Origin: CAWHHZ01 sp963829355
GTDB taxonomy: Bacteria > Acidobacteriota > Thermoanaerobaculia > Gp7-AA8 > JAHWKK01
Length of the DNA stretch: 64,000 bases
NCBI GenBank assembly: GCA_963829355.1
Contig: CAWHHZ010000016.1
Span: 1 to 64,000 of the forward strand
Direction: 5' to 3'
Positions 1 to 8,647 of the stretch are shown here, in pieces. Within the stretch, counting starts at the first letter, position 1. Each line of letters opens with the position of its first letter. Below the pieces are notes generated by a model. The model did no database searches and was not told the DNA's origin. It worked only from the letters and a program-made list of their open reading frames with translations. The position numbers and the translations under genes were made by a program.

Positions 1-228
1 GCAGGTCGTCGGCTGAACATCCTCCGCAATCGAGGAATCATCGAACACTGTGGCCAGAGCACGCTTCAGCCTCTCGATGTTCTCCTCAGCCGGCTCAACG
101 AAGAGGTCGAGATCGTCGGTAAAACGGGCAAGACCGTGGAGGTTGAGAGCAGCGCCTCCGAAAACGGCGTACCGAACCTTCTCCGTCTCCAGTGAAGCCA
201 GAAGCCGTTTGACGAGAACGAAGTCCAT
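1..228 (-). CDS. nucleotidyltransferase-fold protein (AbiEii/MNT-like), 3' end outside window
   Basis: The 76 visible N-terminal residues start at the ATG whose complement is at 226-228 and run off the left edge. They read as a small nucleotidyltransferase domain: a helix, then a beta strand into FGGAALNLHG and RFTDDLDLFV, matching the GG...TxDxD pattern in which the aspartates bind metal and NTP. Proteins of this kind are either antitoxin-like transferases (AbiEii, MNT) or uncharacterised nucleotidyltransferases. The fold is recognisable, but the partner gene would lie outside the window or in the 136 bp between this gene and the M16 peptidase, where no convincing ORF with a start was found. 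The function is inferred from the fold only. Confidence 0.6.
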   Translation of the reverse strand, partial: MDFVLVKRLLASLETEKVRYAVFGGAALNLHGLARFTDDLDLFVEPAEENIERLKRALATVFDDSSIAEDVQPTTC

Positions 229-364
229 GTCCGGACATCATAGCGGATCGTGGCAGGAGCTGCGGTAGCGCTTATCGTCGCCAGATCTCCAGTGGTTCTT
301 CACGGACCAGAACGTGAAGGCGTGCCGCCGAAGCCGCCTTTGGTCTTCTACGATCGATCGTCGA

Positions 365-2011
365 TCAGTCGGCGAGGAACTCTCCCGTCTCGAAGATCTT
401 CTCGACACTCACCTTTCGCACGTTGTCGATGTTCAGCGGATAGTTGGCCCACATCGCATCGCCGCGCAACATCTCGAGCTTGCTCTCGGGAATCTGATAC
501 ACCTCGAGTCCGTCCTCGAGGGTTACCTTCTGAAGCTCATAGTCGGCGAGCGATTTTCCGTAGGCCGGGCGGTTTTCGCGGATCTGCGCAACCAGCTTGT
601 CAGCGTTCTCGCCGTCCGTGAGGAAGACGAACTTCACGTTCCCCGTCTGCAGGTGCTTCCTGATCGCCCGGTTCACCTGTTCGGTCGTGACGCGGTCAAT
701 CTGATTGAGATATCCCTCGAGGAATCCGGGCGTCATGCCGTAAAACGCATCATCCATCTTCGCGGCAAGAAGACGGTTGACGGTTTCAGCGAGGTTGAGA
801 TACAGCACCTTCGCCTTCTTCTTTCCTTCCGCGACCTGCTCGTCGGTCAGCCCCTGCTGCACCATCCGGTCGAGCTCGTAGGTCGCGGCCTTCCCGAGGT
901 GGTAGGCAAACTCGGGTGCAACGGGTCTGATCCAGATCGAGAAGTACTGCTGTTCGCGAGGCTGGTTGAAGATCTGGAACAGGCTGTACGGCTTGCCGTC
1001 CCAGTGCTCGATGTAGGCGTAGTCGCCATAGTTGTAGCCGCGCTCCTGCCTGATCTGTTGATAGAGGAGGCCGAATGAATCGCGGTGCGTCCCAAACCAG
1101 GTCTGCGCCACATACAGCGGCCAGAAGTCGGGATTGGATCGATTGACGTTGAGCGGAAAACCGAGGTGTACTCCCGCCGCCGGGGCGTTCGGCACTTCGA
1201 CCACGACAGCCTGCCTGCCTTTGATCCGCTGTGGCGCGCCGATGTCGACCTGCCGCACGTCGCTCGCCACCCCCGCGTTGATCTGCCGGACGGCCGCAAC
1301 GATCGGATCAATCACGCCGCTGTCACTGCTCGAGACGCCGATGACCATGTTGCCCGGACGATAGAAACTGCGATAGAAGCGAACCACGTCGTCTCTCGAC
1401 AGCGCCGGAATCGTCTCCTCAGCACCGAATCCCTGGTGCTCGTAACTGGTCCCCTGATTCACGTACTCGTCGATCGCGTCGAGACCGAGCTGCTCGAGGT
1501 TCTCGTAGCGGATCGAGGAGATCGCCGCGTTCATTTCGTTCTTCAGGCGATCGAGCTCAGCCTCCTGAAAGAGCGGCTGCGTGAACATCGGGACGAACAC
1601 CTCGTTCAGGTAGCGGTCGAGAACGTCGCGAGGAACCGTCATGTGGAACGTGGTCGTGCGGCCGGAGACCTGAGCTCCCGGCATGGCGCCGTCACCCCAT
1701 GGCTGCGTGATCTCGGCGAGCTCCTCTTTGGTGACCGGATCAGCTGCGTTCCCGAAGCCTCCCTCGATCAGCGCTTCTGCAACGAGGTTCGCAAGACCTG
1801 CCTCTCCCGCGGGATCAGCCGTGTAGCCGCTTCGGACCATCACCTTCATGACGACGAGTGGCGACGGACTGTCGAGGGTCACGACTACCGGGCCGGTTTT
1901 CATCTCGGCCTGAGTCGCAGGGACATTCACCGGAGCCGGCGTGCGCTCGACCTGCTGGGTCGCGCAACCGGCAAGGATCATCAATAGACTGATTGAAAGC
2001 ATTCTTCTCAT
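365..2011 (-). CDS. M16-family peptidase-like lipoprotein, zinc motif missing
   Basis: A 548-residue M16 (insulinase/processing-peptidase) fold protein. The N-terminus has a lipoprotein signal with lipobox LAGC followed by a Gln-rich start, so it is probably membrane anchored in the periplasm or outer membrane. Where catalytic members carry HxxEH, this protein has GLANLVAEALIEGG, so neither zinc-binding His is present. It should therefore be the non-catalytic half of a pair. The gene lies 10 bp downstream of the HxxEH-containing partner on the same strand, which fits the known active/inactive heterodimer arrangement of bacterial M16B peptidases. The C-terminal half keeps typical M16 elements such as FGTHRDSFGLLYQQIRQERG. 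The substrate is unknown. Confidence 0.85.
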   Translation of the reverse strand: MRRMLSISLLMILAGCATQQVERTPAPVNVPATQAEMKTGPVVVTLDSPSPLVVMKVMVRSGYTADPAGEAGLANLVAEALIEGGFGNAADPVTKEELAEITQPWGDGAMPGAQVSGRTTTFHMTVPRDVLDRYLNEVFVPMFTQPLFQEAELDRLKNEMNAAISSIRYENLEQLGLDAIDEYVNQGTSYEHQGFGAEETIPALSRDDVVRFYRSFYRPGNMVIGVSSSDSGVIDPIVAAVRQINAGVASDVRQVDIGAPQRIKGRQAVVVEVPNAPAAGVHLGFPLNVNRSNPDFWPLYVAQTWFGTHRDSFGLLYQQIRQERGYNYGDYAYIEHWDGKPYSLFQIFNQPREQQYFSIWIRPVAPEFAYHLGKAATYELDRMVQQGLTDEQVAEGKKKAKVLYLNLAETVNRLLAAKMDDAFYGMTPGFLEGYLNQIDRVTTEQVNRAIRKHLQTGNVKFVFLTDGENADKLVAQIRENRPAYGKSLADYELQKVTLEDGLEVYQIPESKLEMLRGDAMWANYPLNIDNVRKVSVEKIFETGEFLAD

Positions 2012-2021
2012 CGTGGTCCTC

Positions 2022-3422
2022 CTACTCCGGTGCCGCTTCGCCGGGAATTACGTCCTTGAACGCCATCGTCACGACCGCTCGGTTCGACGGCACGAAATAA
2101 GTCCGCGCAAACTCGTCGATGTCGGAGGGCTTCAGGTTCTGGACGGACTCGACGATCTGGTTGATGACATCCGTGTTGCGGTTGAACCGATAGAACATCG
2201 CGAGGGTCTCGGCGATGTCGTGAGCAGAGTCGAGCCCGGAGAGCATGTCGTAGCGGAACTTCGACTTGATCGCCTCGAGCGTCTCGGCCGCATCGGAGCG
2301 CTGCGAGAAATTCTTCATCGCCTCGAATCCGGCGATCACGTCAGCTTCGGTCTCGTCGAGAAGCGCCTTCCCCTTCTCATCGAACATTGTCTTGTCGAAG
2401 CGCACGCTCGCTTCGAAAGGTCGAGCATCGAATCCCATCGCAGAGGTGCCACCGACGTAGAACGACGTTGCCGACTTCTTGTCGTAGCGCAACTGCTGGA
2501 ACAGTGGTGCAGTCTGGCCGCCTAGCAGCTCACCCATGATCGAGATGACAGCCGCCGTCTCGGTTCCGGGCTCGAACGCCGGAACCGTATACGCGACTGT
2601 CATGCGTGGAGGAACATCCGAGTCCCAGCCCACGTGCCCGCGCTTCGGTCCCTTTACCGGTCTCGGATCCGGAAGGTCAGTCACGGCTCTCGGCTGCCAC
2701 GATCCGTAGTACTTCTTTGCAAGACTGAAGACCTGCTCGGGGTCGACGTCGCCAGCGACGATCACCACCGCATTGTTGGGCCGGTAATATCTTTCGTAGA
2801 ACGCTTTTCCGGACTTGTAGGAGTTCGGCATGTCCTGAACATCGGTCAGGTATCCCATCGTCGTATGTCCGTAGCCATGCGCGGTGCCATACACCAGATC
2901 GGAGAGGACCTCGTCCATCCGAAGACCGGGATTGCTCGCGTTTCTCCGGTACTCACCGAGTACGGCTCCGGCCTCGGTTCGATAGATCCGTTCCGAAAAA
3001 TCCATTCCGAGGAACCGCTCCGCCTGCACGGCGGCGAGCTCTTCAATGTTGGAGGCGAACGTGACCGGGTGGTAATAAGTCACATCGAACCACGTCCAGG
3101 CATTGTCGAAGGCACCAATCGCCTCGATGCGCGTGTCGTAGGAGTTCTCCGGATCCTCGAACTTGTGGCGAAAGGCGATGTGCTCGAACAGATGAGCAAG
3201 TCCGCTCCTCCCCCGCTCGATCTCGTTCCTGGAGCCCGCGAGAATCAGCGTGTTCCAGTTGACGACATCCTTGAATTCCGGCGTCGGGATGACGAGCACG
3301 TCAAGACCGTTGTCGAGCGTCTTCTTGTGAATCTCATACGGGAAAACATCTGCTGCTGACGCGGTCGGCACGACCAGAATCGTGATCAGAAGCAGGATCA
3401 ATGGCCGAATCATTCGTTGCAT
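2022..3422 (-). CDS. M16-family zinc peptidase, catalytic subunit
   Basis: A 466-residue secreted zinc metallopeptidase. A cleavable signal peptide (about residues 1-23, ending PTASAA) leads into the M16 domain. The inverted zinc motif HLFEH is present in GLAHLFEHIAFR, and the downstream acidic ligand region EAGAVLGEYRRN is intact, so it should be active. The second M16 lobe contains QLRYDKKSATSFYVGG. Together with the following HxxEH-less paralogue it probably forms a periplasmic or cell-surface peptidase heterodimer that degrades peptides. The upstream region is a 176-bp octamer tandem array with no clear promoter. Confidence 0.9.
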   Translation of the reverse strand: MQRMIRPLILLLITILVVPTASAADVFPYEIHKKTLDNGLDVLVIPTPEFKDVVNWNTLILAGSRNEIERGRSGLAHLFEHIAFRHKFEDPENSYDTRIEAIGAFDNAWTWFDVTYYHPVTFASNIEELAAVQAERFLGMDFSERIYRTEAGAVLGEYRRNASNPGLRMDEVLSDLVYGTAHGYGHTTMGYLTDVQDMPNSYKSGKAFYERYYRPNNAVVIVAGDVDPEQVFSLAKKYYGSWQPRAVTDLPDPRPVKGPKRGHVGWDSDVPPRMTVAYTVPAFEPGTETAAVISIMGELLGGQTAPLFQQLRYDKKSATSFYVGGTSAMGFDARPFEASVRFDKTMFDEKGKALLDETEADVIAGFEAMKNFSQRSDAAETLEAIKSKFRYDMLSGLDSAHDIAETLAMFYRFNRNTDVINQIVESVQNLKPSDIDEFARTYFVPSNRAVVTMAFKDVIPGEAAPE

Positions 3423-3438
3423 CCGGTTCTCCTTTTAG

Positions 3439-3614
3439 TCATTGGGTCGTTGAGTCATTGAGTCGTTGGGTCATTGGGTCGTTGAGTCGTTGGGTCATTG
3501 AGTTGTTGAGTCGTTGGGTCGTTGAGTCGTTGAGTCGTTGAGTCATTGGGTCGTTGAGTCGTTGAGTCGTTGAGTCGTTGAGTCATTGAGTCGTTGAGTC
3601 GTTGAGTCGTTCAG
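3439..3614. repeat. octamer tandem array, 22 units of TCRTTGRG
   Basis: Twenty-two uninterrupted 8-bp units, mostly TCGTTGAG, TCATTGAG, TCGTTGGG or TCATTGGG, fill the space between kbl and the M16 pair. Reading along the plus strand, the unit places a TGA in every frame within three units because 8 is not a multiple of 3. Related arrays occur at 16424-16520, at 51136-51240, and in reverse orientation at 16700-16830 and 51390-51476. Confidence 0.95.
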
Positions 3615-3641
3615 ATGCTGGGTGTTCGAGCCCTCGGGGTG

Positions 3642-4819
3642 TCAGTCCAGGTGCTTCGCTGCCACCTTCTCGATCGCCTCGATGGCGCGGTCGAGATGCT
3701 CGGTCTCGTGAGCGGCGCTGATCTGACAGCGGAGTCTTGCCTCCCCTTTCGGGACCACCGGGAATCCGAACCCCGAGACGTATACGCCCTCGTCCATGAG
3801 TGCTTTCGACATGGCGATTGCCTTCGCCGTGTCACCGATGATGATCGGAACGATCGGATGGCTTCCTTCCCTGACATTCAATCCGAGAGCTTTCACCTTT
3901 CCCCGGAAGTAACGAGTGTTCTCATGCAGTTTTTCGACCAGCGACGAGTCCTCGGTCAGCAAATCGATCGCCGCGATCGATGCAACGACGACCGCCGGAG
4001 GCAACGTATTGGAGAACAGGTACGGACGGGACTTCTGGCGGAGATACTCGACGAGCGGGCCGGTCCGGTCGTAAATCCGCCATGTGAGCCACCCAGCGCT
4101 TTCCCGAGAGTGGATGTGTAGACGTCGATCTCTCCGAATACACCGAGCTCCTCGGCCGTGCCGCGTCCGGTCTTGCCGATGACACCCGTTCCGTGAGACT
4201 CGTCGACGACCAGAATCGCGTCGTGCTTCCGCGCGAGCTTCACCATCTCGGGAAGCGGCGCGAGCGAGCCCTCCATCGAGAAGACGCCGTCCGTGACGAT
4301 CATCTTCCGTCTGGCGCCCGAGTTTTCCTCGAGAAGAGACTCGAGCTCCGCCACATCACGGTTCTTGTAGCGCAGCTTCTTTCCCTTCGCGAGTCGGATC
4401 CCGTCGATGATGGAGGCGTGATTGAGCTCGTCGGAGAAGATCGCATCATCATCCTCCATCACAGTCGGGAACAGCCCCCCGTTCGCGTTCCAGCAGGAGC
4501 CGTAGAGAATCGCGTCCTCGGTGCCGAAAAATTCGGCGATCTTCGCCTCGAGGGTCTTGTGAATACTCTGAGTGCCACAGATGAAACGAACCGATGCGAG
4601 ACCGTAGCCCCAGTCGCGTTCGGCCTGTTCGGCTGCCTCGACGATCCGAGGATGGTTCGCGAGTCCGAGGTAGTTGTTGGAGGTCAGCATCACGACCTCC
4701 CCTCGCCCCTCGACCTCGACGACCGGACCCTGCGGCGAGAGCATCTCCGCTTCCTTCTTCAACGTGCCCGCCTTCTCCATCTCGGCGAGCTCTTCCATCA
4801 GACTCGTGATCATCGACAT
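3642..4819 (-). CDS. kbl: 2-amino-3-ketobutyrate CoA ligase (glycine C-acetyltransferase), frameshifted
   Basis: A PLP enzyme that cleaves 2-amino-3-ketobutyrate with CoA to glycine and acetyl-CoA, the second step of threonine breakdown through threonine dehydrogenase. The N-terminal part reads MSMITSLMEELAEM and carries SVRFICGTQSIHK, SDELNHASIIDG, the PLP-contact VDESHGTG and the Schiff-base lysine in TLGKALGG. Just after GGFTTG (about 4040-4065) the frame slips by one base. The remaining conserved sequence (LVEYLRQKSRPYLF, SNTLPPAVV, then FPVVPKGEARLR) continues in another frame to the stop at 3642. The composite is about 392 residues, the normal family length, so a one-base error is more likely than a dead gene. 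No tdh is visible nearby. Confidence 0.87.
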
Positions 4820-5184
4820 TGTTGCCTCCTGAAGAGTTCAATTTGAGCTCGGGAGCGATGCGCGTCGCGGTTCAGGCACTGGGATCCGTCGCCGGATGAG
4901 GCCGGGGCAGGTTCGACGCTGAGGCTCCGAGCTTCTCGAGGGTCAACTTATCAGGAGTGGGGGCCGCGGTCGAGAAAAACGTCAGGAGGGGCGGGGTTGG
5001 CGTGGTGCCCCGATCATGAAGAACGAAAGAGGACAAATTTCCTTCATGCCCGAGAAACAATTGGGGTGAGGACCGTCAATCGCGCAACTGTCGATCAGAC
5101 AGTGAGTCAGACGGAACAGGTCCGCCAGGATGGTCTTCCGGCGAACCGAGTTCATAAACTGTCCGGAAAGCGGCCCTCACCCTG

Positions 5185-5210
5185 CCCTCTCCCAGCGGGA
5201 GAGGGTTTTT
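5185..5210 (+). terminator. hairpin plus T-run in the 4820-5237 intergenic region
   Basis: A 9-bp perfect stem CCCTCTCCC/GGGAGAGGG with an AGC loop is followed by five Ts on the plus strand, the form of an intrinsic terminator. Both flanking genes are on the minus strand, so it may instead belong to a dispersed repeat. The rest of 4820-5237 shows no supportable gene. Confidence 0.45.
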
Positions 5211-5237
5211 GTCCACGCATCAAGCACGTTGCATTCG

Positions 5238-6026
5238 TCACGCGGCTCTGACACCTTCCGCCGGCGCTTCGATCTCGATCTCGCGCGTCACGGGGTCGAC
5301 CGACACGTCACGCCCCAGGAGCATGTCTGCAATCCTCGTCGAAGCTCCCTTGTAGTAGCCGACTTCACCTTCGAACGTCTCCGGGTTGTGGAAGGTGCCG
5401 AACACGATGTCCCACAGCGGAAGATCCGAATAGTTGTACGCATGCACTCCGCGCTGATGGTGGACGCCATGACTCTCCGGACGCTGGATCAGGTAACCGA
5501 GCCACCGCGGCGTACGGATGTTTGCATGCTGAAAGATTGCATTGAACGTCAGGAAGAAGGTCCCGACCACTGCCGCGGATGGCGAGACACCGAGCACTGG
5601 TCCCAGCACGAGAGTCGAGATGGAGATGAACATCACGGCATCCTGCGGAGCGATGTAGTTGGCGCCCCACGCGTCGAGAGATTCGGCGCTGTGATGCATC
5701 TGATGCAAGCCGCGGAAGAGCCGGTCCGAGCGGTGGACGGTGCGGTGATACCAGTAGTGCCCGAGCTCATAGACCAGAATCCCGACCGCTGCCCCGCCCC
5801 ATGTGCCGAGGGATGACAGGTCGAGGAGACTCCATGCGCCAGTCAGCTTCGCCCATCCCATCGGGACGATGAACGACAGCGCGAACGCCACAGCGGTGAC
5901 GCCAAATGCTCTCAGCCGCCAGTATGGTGGAGTATCGAAGCGGCGCGCCCGATAAACCACGTCGAGCAACAGAAATGCGGGCAAGAGCCCCAGCGTGGTC
6001 CAGATCAGTATGTCGATGAAAGTCAT
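5238..6026 (-). CDS. sterol desaturase/fatty-acid hydroxylase superfamily membrane protein
   Basis: A 262-residue integral membrane di-iron oxygenase. It has several hydrophobic segments (about residues 4-22, 40-60, 80-95, 130-160) and the three histidine clusters of the FA_hydroxylase family: ELGHYWYHRTVH, GLHQMHHS and SHGVHHQ. These histidines bind the di-iron centre that hydroxylates or desaturates a lipid chain using oxygen. The exact lipid substrate cannot be read from sequence. Its ATG overlaps the stop of a short upstream ORF (ATGA), suggesting translational coupling, and it is divergent from the winged-helix/hydrolase regulator at 6300, a candidate local regulator. Confidence 0.88.
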   Translation of the reverse strand: MTFIDILIWTTLGLLPAFLLLDVVYRARRFDTPPYWRLRAFGVTAVAFALSFIVPMGWAKLTGAWSLLDLSSLGTWGGAAVGILVYELGHYWYHRTVHRSDRLFRGLHQMHHSAESLDAWGANYIAPQDAVMFISISTLVLGPVLGVSPSAAVVGTFFLTFNAIFQHANIRTPRWLGYLIQRPESHGVHHQRGVHAYNYSDLPLWDIVFGTFHNPETFEGEVGYYKGASTRIADMLLGRDVSVDPVTREIEIEAPAEGVRAA

Positions 6027-6157
6027 TGTGTTCCTCCCGGAGCGTTGAGCTCCTGTTTCGGATTGACGGCACGCGGCTCTGAGGCCGAAAGGCTGCTCCC
6101 GACTCGAGAAGACTCAGGATCGACCGCACCCTCTTTGACCATCGGTAGAACTGTCAT
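6023..6157 (-). CDS. 44-residue ORF translationally coupled to the lipid hydroxylase
   Basis: A short reading frame starting MTVLPMVKEGAV and ending LNAPGGTQ. It is preceded by a strong Shine-Dalgarno sequence (GAGGAGAAAG, directly upstream of the ATG), and its stop overlaps the hydroxylase start in an ATGA arrangement. The peptide is hydrophilic with no membrane segment or known motif. The evidence for translation is the ribosome-binding site and the overlap; it may act as a leader that couples translation, or encode a real small protein. I do not recognise any family. Confidence 0.5.
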   Translation of the reverse strand: MTVLPMVKEGAVDPESSRVGSSLSASEPRAVNPKQELNAPGGTQ

Positions 6158-6299
6158 ATCTTTCTCCTCAATTTGCCCAGTCGCTCTTCAGAATCGCTTT
6201 CGACCGGAACGCGCACTAGAATTAGTTTCGACATCCATCAAGGTAGGCAGAGAGTGATCAGTTGTCGTGAAGGACTTCTGAGGATCTCTTGAGATTTCT

Positions 6300-7979
6300 A
6301 TGAGTGCGCGGAAAACCGGCAGAAGGTACGGCTTCGGCTCCTTCGAGCTGGACGCTGACCAGGGACTCCTCAGAAGCCGTGAGGGAGAGATTGCTCTGAC
6401 GCCGAAAGCGTTCGAGACGCTGGTCGCACTCATCGACCGGCCCGGTGTCGTCATCCCGAAAGACGAGCTGATGAACATCGTCTGGCCCGACGCGATCGTC
6501 GACGAGAACAATCTCGCGCAGAACATCTCTCTCGTGCGGAAGGCTCTGAGTGTCGCCGAGCCTGATGTGGAGTACGTCCAGACCGTGCCTCGTCGTGGAT
6601 ACAGGTTCGTGGGGCAGATCACGCGATCCGAAGACGTAGTCCAGCCTTCCGAGCCCCCGGCTACCGCCCGTGCGAGAACCCACTACGCCACGAGTGGCGA
6701 CCTCAGAATTGCGTATCAGGTGGTCGGAGAGGGGCCGATCGACATCGTCTTCGTCATGGGCTGGGTCTCGCACCTGGAGATGTTCTGGGAAGAGCCGCAC
6801 TTCGCCGCCTTTCTGAACGAGCTCGCCAAGGTGTCGCGCCTGATTCTGTTCGACAAGCGGGGAACGGGTCTGTCCGACAGCGTTCCACTCTCACAGCTCC
6901 CGACTCTCGAGCAACGCATGGACGACGTGCGCGCCGTGATGAATGCAGCCGGCTCTGAACGGGCGGTTCTGATGGGCGTTTCCGAGGGTGCGACGATGAG
7001 CTGTCTGTTTGCAGCGACGTATCCGGAGACTACGTCAGGAGTGATCGTGATCGGCGGGTATTCGCGACGTCTGTGGGCGCCCGATTATCCGTGGGGTCCA
7101 ACCGCCGAGGCTCGTGATCGCTGGATCGAGGCGATGGAGCGGAGCTGGGGAGGTCCCGTCGGAATCGAGGAACGGGCGCCGACACTCGCAGATGATCCGG
7201 CGTTCCGGTCGTGGTGGGCAAAGTACCTCCGCATGGGAGCGAGCCCTGGAGCGGCAGGCGTCCTGACGAGGATGAACGCGGAGATCGACATTCGACCGAT
7301 TCTCCCGAGTATCGGCGTGCCGACGCTCATCATTCATCGTCGAGACGACCGTTGCCTCAAGGTAGAAGAGGGCCGGTACATGGCCGAAAGGATTCCCGGC
7401 GCACGCTTTCTCGAGCTCGAAGGAGAGGATCACCTCCCGTTCGTGGGGGATCAGGCGAGCATTCTGGAGCCGGTCAGGCGCTTCGTTTCGGAGCTCCGCG
7501 CACCGTCCCGGCGAACGCTCATCCTTGCGACAGTTCTCGAGATCCGGCTCGATTCACCTCAACCGGAGGAGCATTCCGCTCTGAAAAAGCTGGAGAGCGA
7601 TGCGGGGCTCGAGATCTCCTGGCACAGGGGGACCGTGGTCGGGGGAAGGCTGCGGGATGGGATCACCGCGACGTTCGACGGTCCTGCTCGAGCGATCCGC
7701 TGCGCGCGGGCGATCGTCGAGATGGCTCGTCAGTCGGGATTGACCGTGACGGCGGGGCTCCATACCGGCGAATGCGATCTCGTCGAAGGGAAAGTAGCCG
7801 GGATCGCCGTCGGAATTGCCACCCGGGTCGCGGCCGAGGCCGCGCCGGGTGATGTCGTGGTCTCTCACACGGTGCGCGATCTGGTCGCCGGCTCAGGAAT
7901 CGACTTCGATTCTCCCCGGACAGCCGATTTCGAAGCTTTCGGTCAGTGGCAGTTGTCCCGCGTTCGTCCGGAGAACTGA
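6300..7979 (+). CDS. winged-helix regulator fused to alpha/beta hydrolase and cyclase-like domain
   Basis: A 559-residue three-domain protein. Residues about 10-100 are an OmpR/CadC-type winged helix (LTPKAFETLVALI, then VPRRGYRFVG). Residues about 125-400 are an alpha/beta hydrolase with nucleophile elbow GVSEGA, an acidic residue in HRRDDRC and a catalytic His in GEDHLPF. Residues about 405-555 resemble class III nucleotide cyclase domains (VTAGLHTGECDLVEG, GIATRVAAEAAPGDV), but the metal-binding aspartate motif at the domain start is degenerate (ATVLEIRLDSP), so catalysis is doubtful. There is no membrane segment. It probably senses a small molecule through the hydrolase or cyclase-like part and regulates transcription. 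It is divergent from the lipid hydroxylase operon with about 140 bp between. Confidence 0.85.
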   Translation: MSARKTGRRYGFGSFELDADQGLLRSREGEIALTPKAFETLVALIDRPGVVIPKDELMNIVWPDAIVDENNLAQNISLVRKALSVAEPDVEYVQTVPRRGYRFVGQITRSEDVVQPSEPPATARARTHYATSGDLRIAYQVVGEGPIDIVFVMGWVSHLEMFWEEPHFAAFLNELAKVSRLILFDKRGTGLSDSVPLSQLPTLEQRMDDVRAVMNAAGSERAVLMGVSEGATMSCLFAATYPETTSGVIVIGGYSRRLWAPDYPWGPTAEARDRWIEAMERSWGGPVGIEERAPTLADDPAFRSWWAKYLRMGASPGAAGVLTRMNAEIDIRPILPSIGVPTLIIHRRDDRCLKVEEGRYMAERIPGARFLELEGEDHLPFVGDQASILEPVRRFVSELRAPSRRTLILATVLEIRLDSPQPEEHSALKKLESDAGLEISWHRGTVVGGRLRDGITATFDGPARAIRCARAIVEMARQSGLTVTAGLHTGECDLVEGKVAGIAVGIATRVAAEAAPGDVVVSHTVRDLVAGSGIDFDSPRTADFEAFGQWQLSRVRPEN

Positions 7980-8012
7980 AGAGCGACTCGAGCCCGAACG
8001 CCCGCAACGAGC

Positions 8013-8105
8013 TGTCATCCTGAGCGCCAGCGAAGGATCTCGTTTCTAATACTCGAGGTGAGTTGAACGAGATTCTTCGCCGTCCTCCGGCGGCTCAGAA
8101 TGACA
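8013..8105. repeat. inverted-repeat element, TGTCATCCTGAG family
   Basis: The left arm begins TGTCATCCTGAGCG and includes GGATCTCGTT; the right arm includes AACGAGATTC and ends CTCAGAATGACA. The arms are imperfectly complementary around a short centre. This is one of many dispersed copies in this window. Confidence 0.7.
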
Positions 8106-8114
8106 TCGGGGACC

Positions 8115-8222
8115 TCTCAGAGCTGCGAGGGTTCGCGCAAGGAATGACTCGACCGAAAATTGTCCAGGAGCTTCAGGGCGAGGATAACGCGGCGCGATCC
8201 TTCGCTGGCGCTCAGGATGACA
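8115..8222. repeat. inverted-repeat element with conserved core, minus orientation
   Basis: The core (GGAATGACTCGACCGAAAAT, then the stretch CAGGGCGAGGATAACGCG) is the reverse complement of the core of the element at 15466-15576, so the two are copies of one element of about 105-110 bp. The right arm ends GCTCAGGATGACA. Together with the 8013-8105 element it fills the 345 bp between the regulator and the next gene. Confidence 0.75.
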
Positions 8223-8324
8223 GCCCGGGTCGTTCACTCCATTGGCGTAGTGAAGCGGGGTTCGACGGTGTGGATTGAAATCTGCAGGTTCTCTGTGCCT
8301 GAGACGCTCTCAAGGAGGAACTGA

Positions 8325-8579
8325 ATGCGCAGCAGGCTCGCTGAAACAACCGCAATGCTCATGATTGGCGACGGAGTTCTCGCCATGATCGCCCCGCGCG
8401 AGCACATCCGGTTATGGCGGAAGGGACCGACGGGATTCGAAAAGGTCATGAAGAAACTCGAGCAGAAGCCGAACGTGACGCGGACACTCGGTGCCGTGGA
8501 AGCGGGGATCGGTATCTGGATCGCCTATGCACAGTACCGCAAGCGGCAGACGTTTCTCGACAAGCTTCTGCCGTGGTGA
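8325..8579 (+). CDS. small conserved-looking hypothetical protein
   Basis: An 84-residue protein starting MRSRLAETTAMLMIGDG, preceded by AAGGAGG (in CTCAAGGAGGAACTGA), an excellent ribosome-binding site. It has two weakly hydrophobic stretches (around residues 8-22 and 55-70) separated by a basic segment with REHIRLWRKGP. This could be a small membrane-associated protein. No known domain is recognised. It lies alone between repeat-rich spacers. Confidence 0.65.
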   Translation: MRSRLAETTAMLMIGDGVLAMIAPREHIRLWRKGPTGFEKVMKKLEQKPNVTRTLGAVEAGIGIWIAYAQYRKRQTFLDKLLPW

Positions 8580-8589
8580 GGTAAGGAAG

Positions 8590-8640
8590 GGTTCAGGGGT
8601 TCAGGGGTTCAAGAGGGTTCAGGGGTTCAGGGGTTCAAGT
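8590..8640. repeat. octamer array GGGGTTCA
   Basis: About six imperfect units of GGGGTTCA/GGGTTCAG. The complementary motif TTGAACCC forms the array at 15588-15630. Confidence 0.85.
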
Positions 8641-8647
8641 GAACTTG

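Noticed and set aside
314..1987. Long plus-strand open frames opposite the M16 peptidases
   Set aside because: They mirror the codon bias of the real minus-strand genes, carry no motifs and lack ribosome-binding sites.
3423..3614. CRISPR array
   Set aside because: The units are contiguous 8-mers without spacers, and no cas genes are present.
4872..5060. Small minus-strand ORF in the 4.8-5.2 kb spacer
   Set aside because: No ribosome-binding site, low-complexity composition, no family resemblance.
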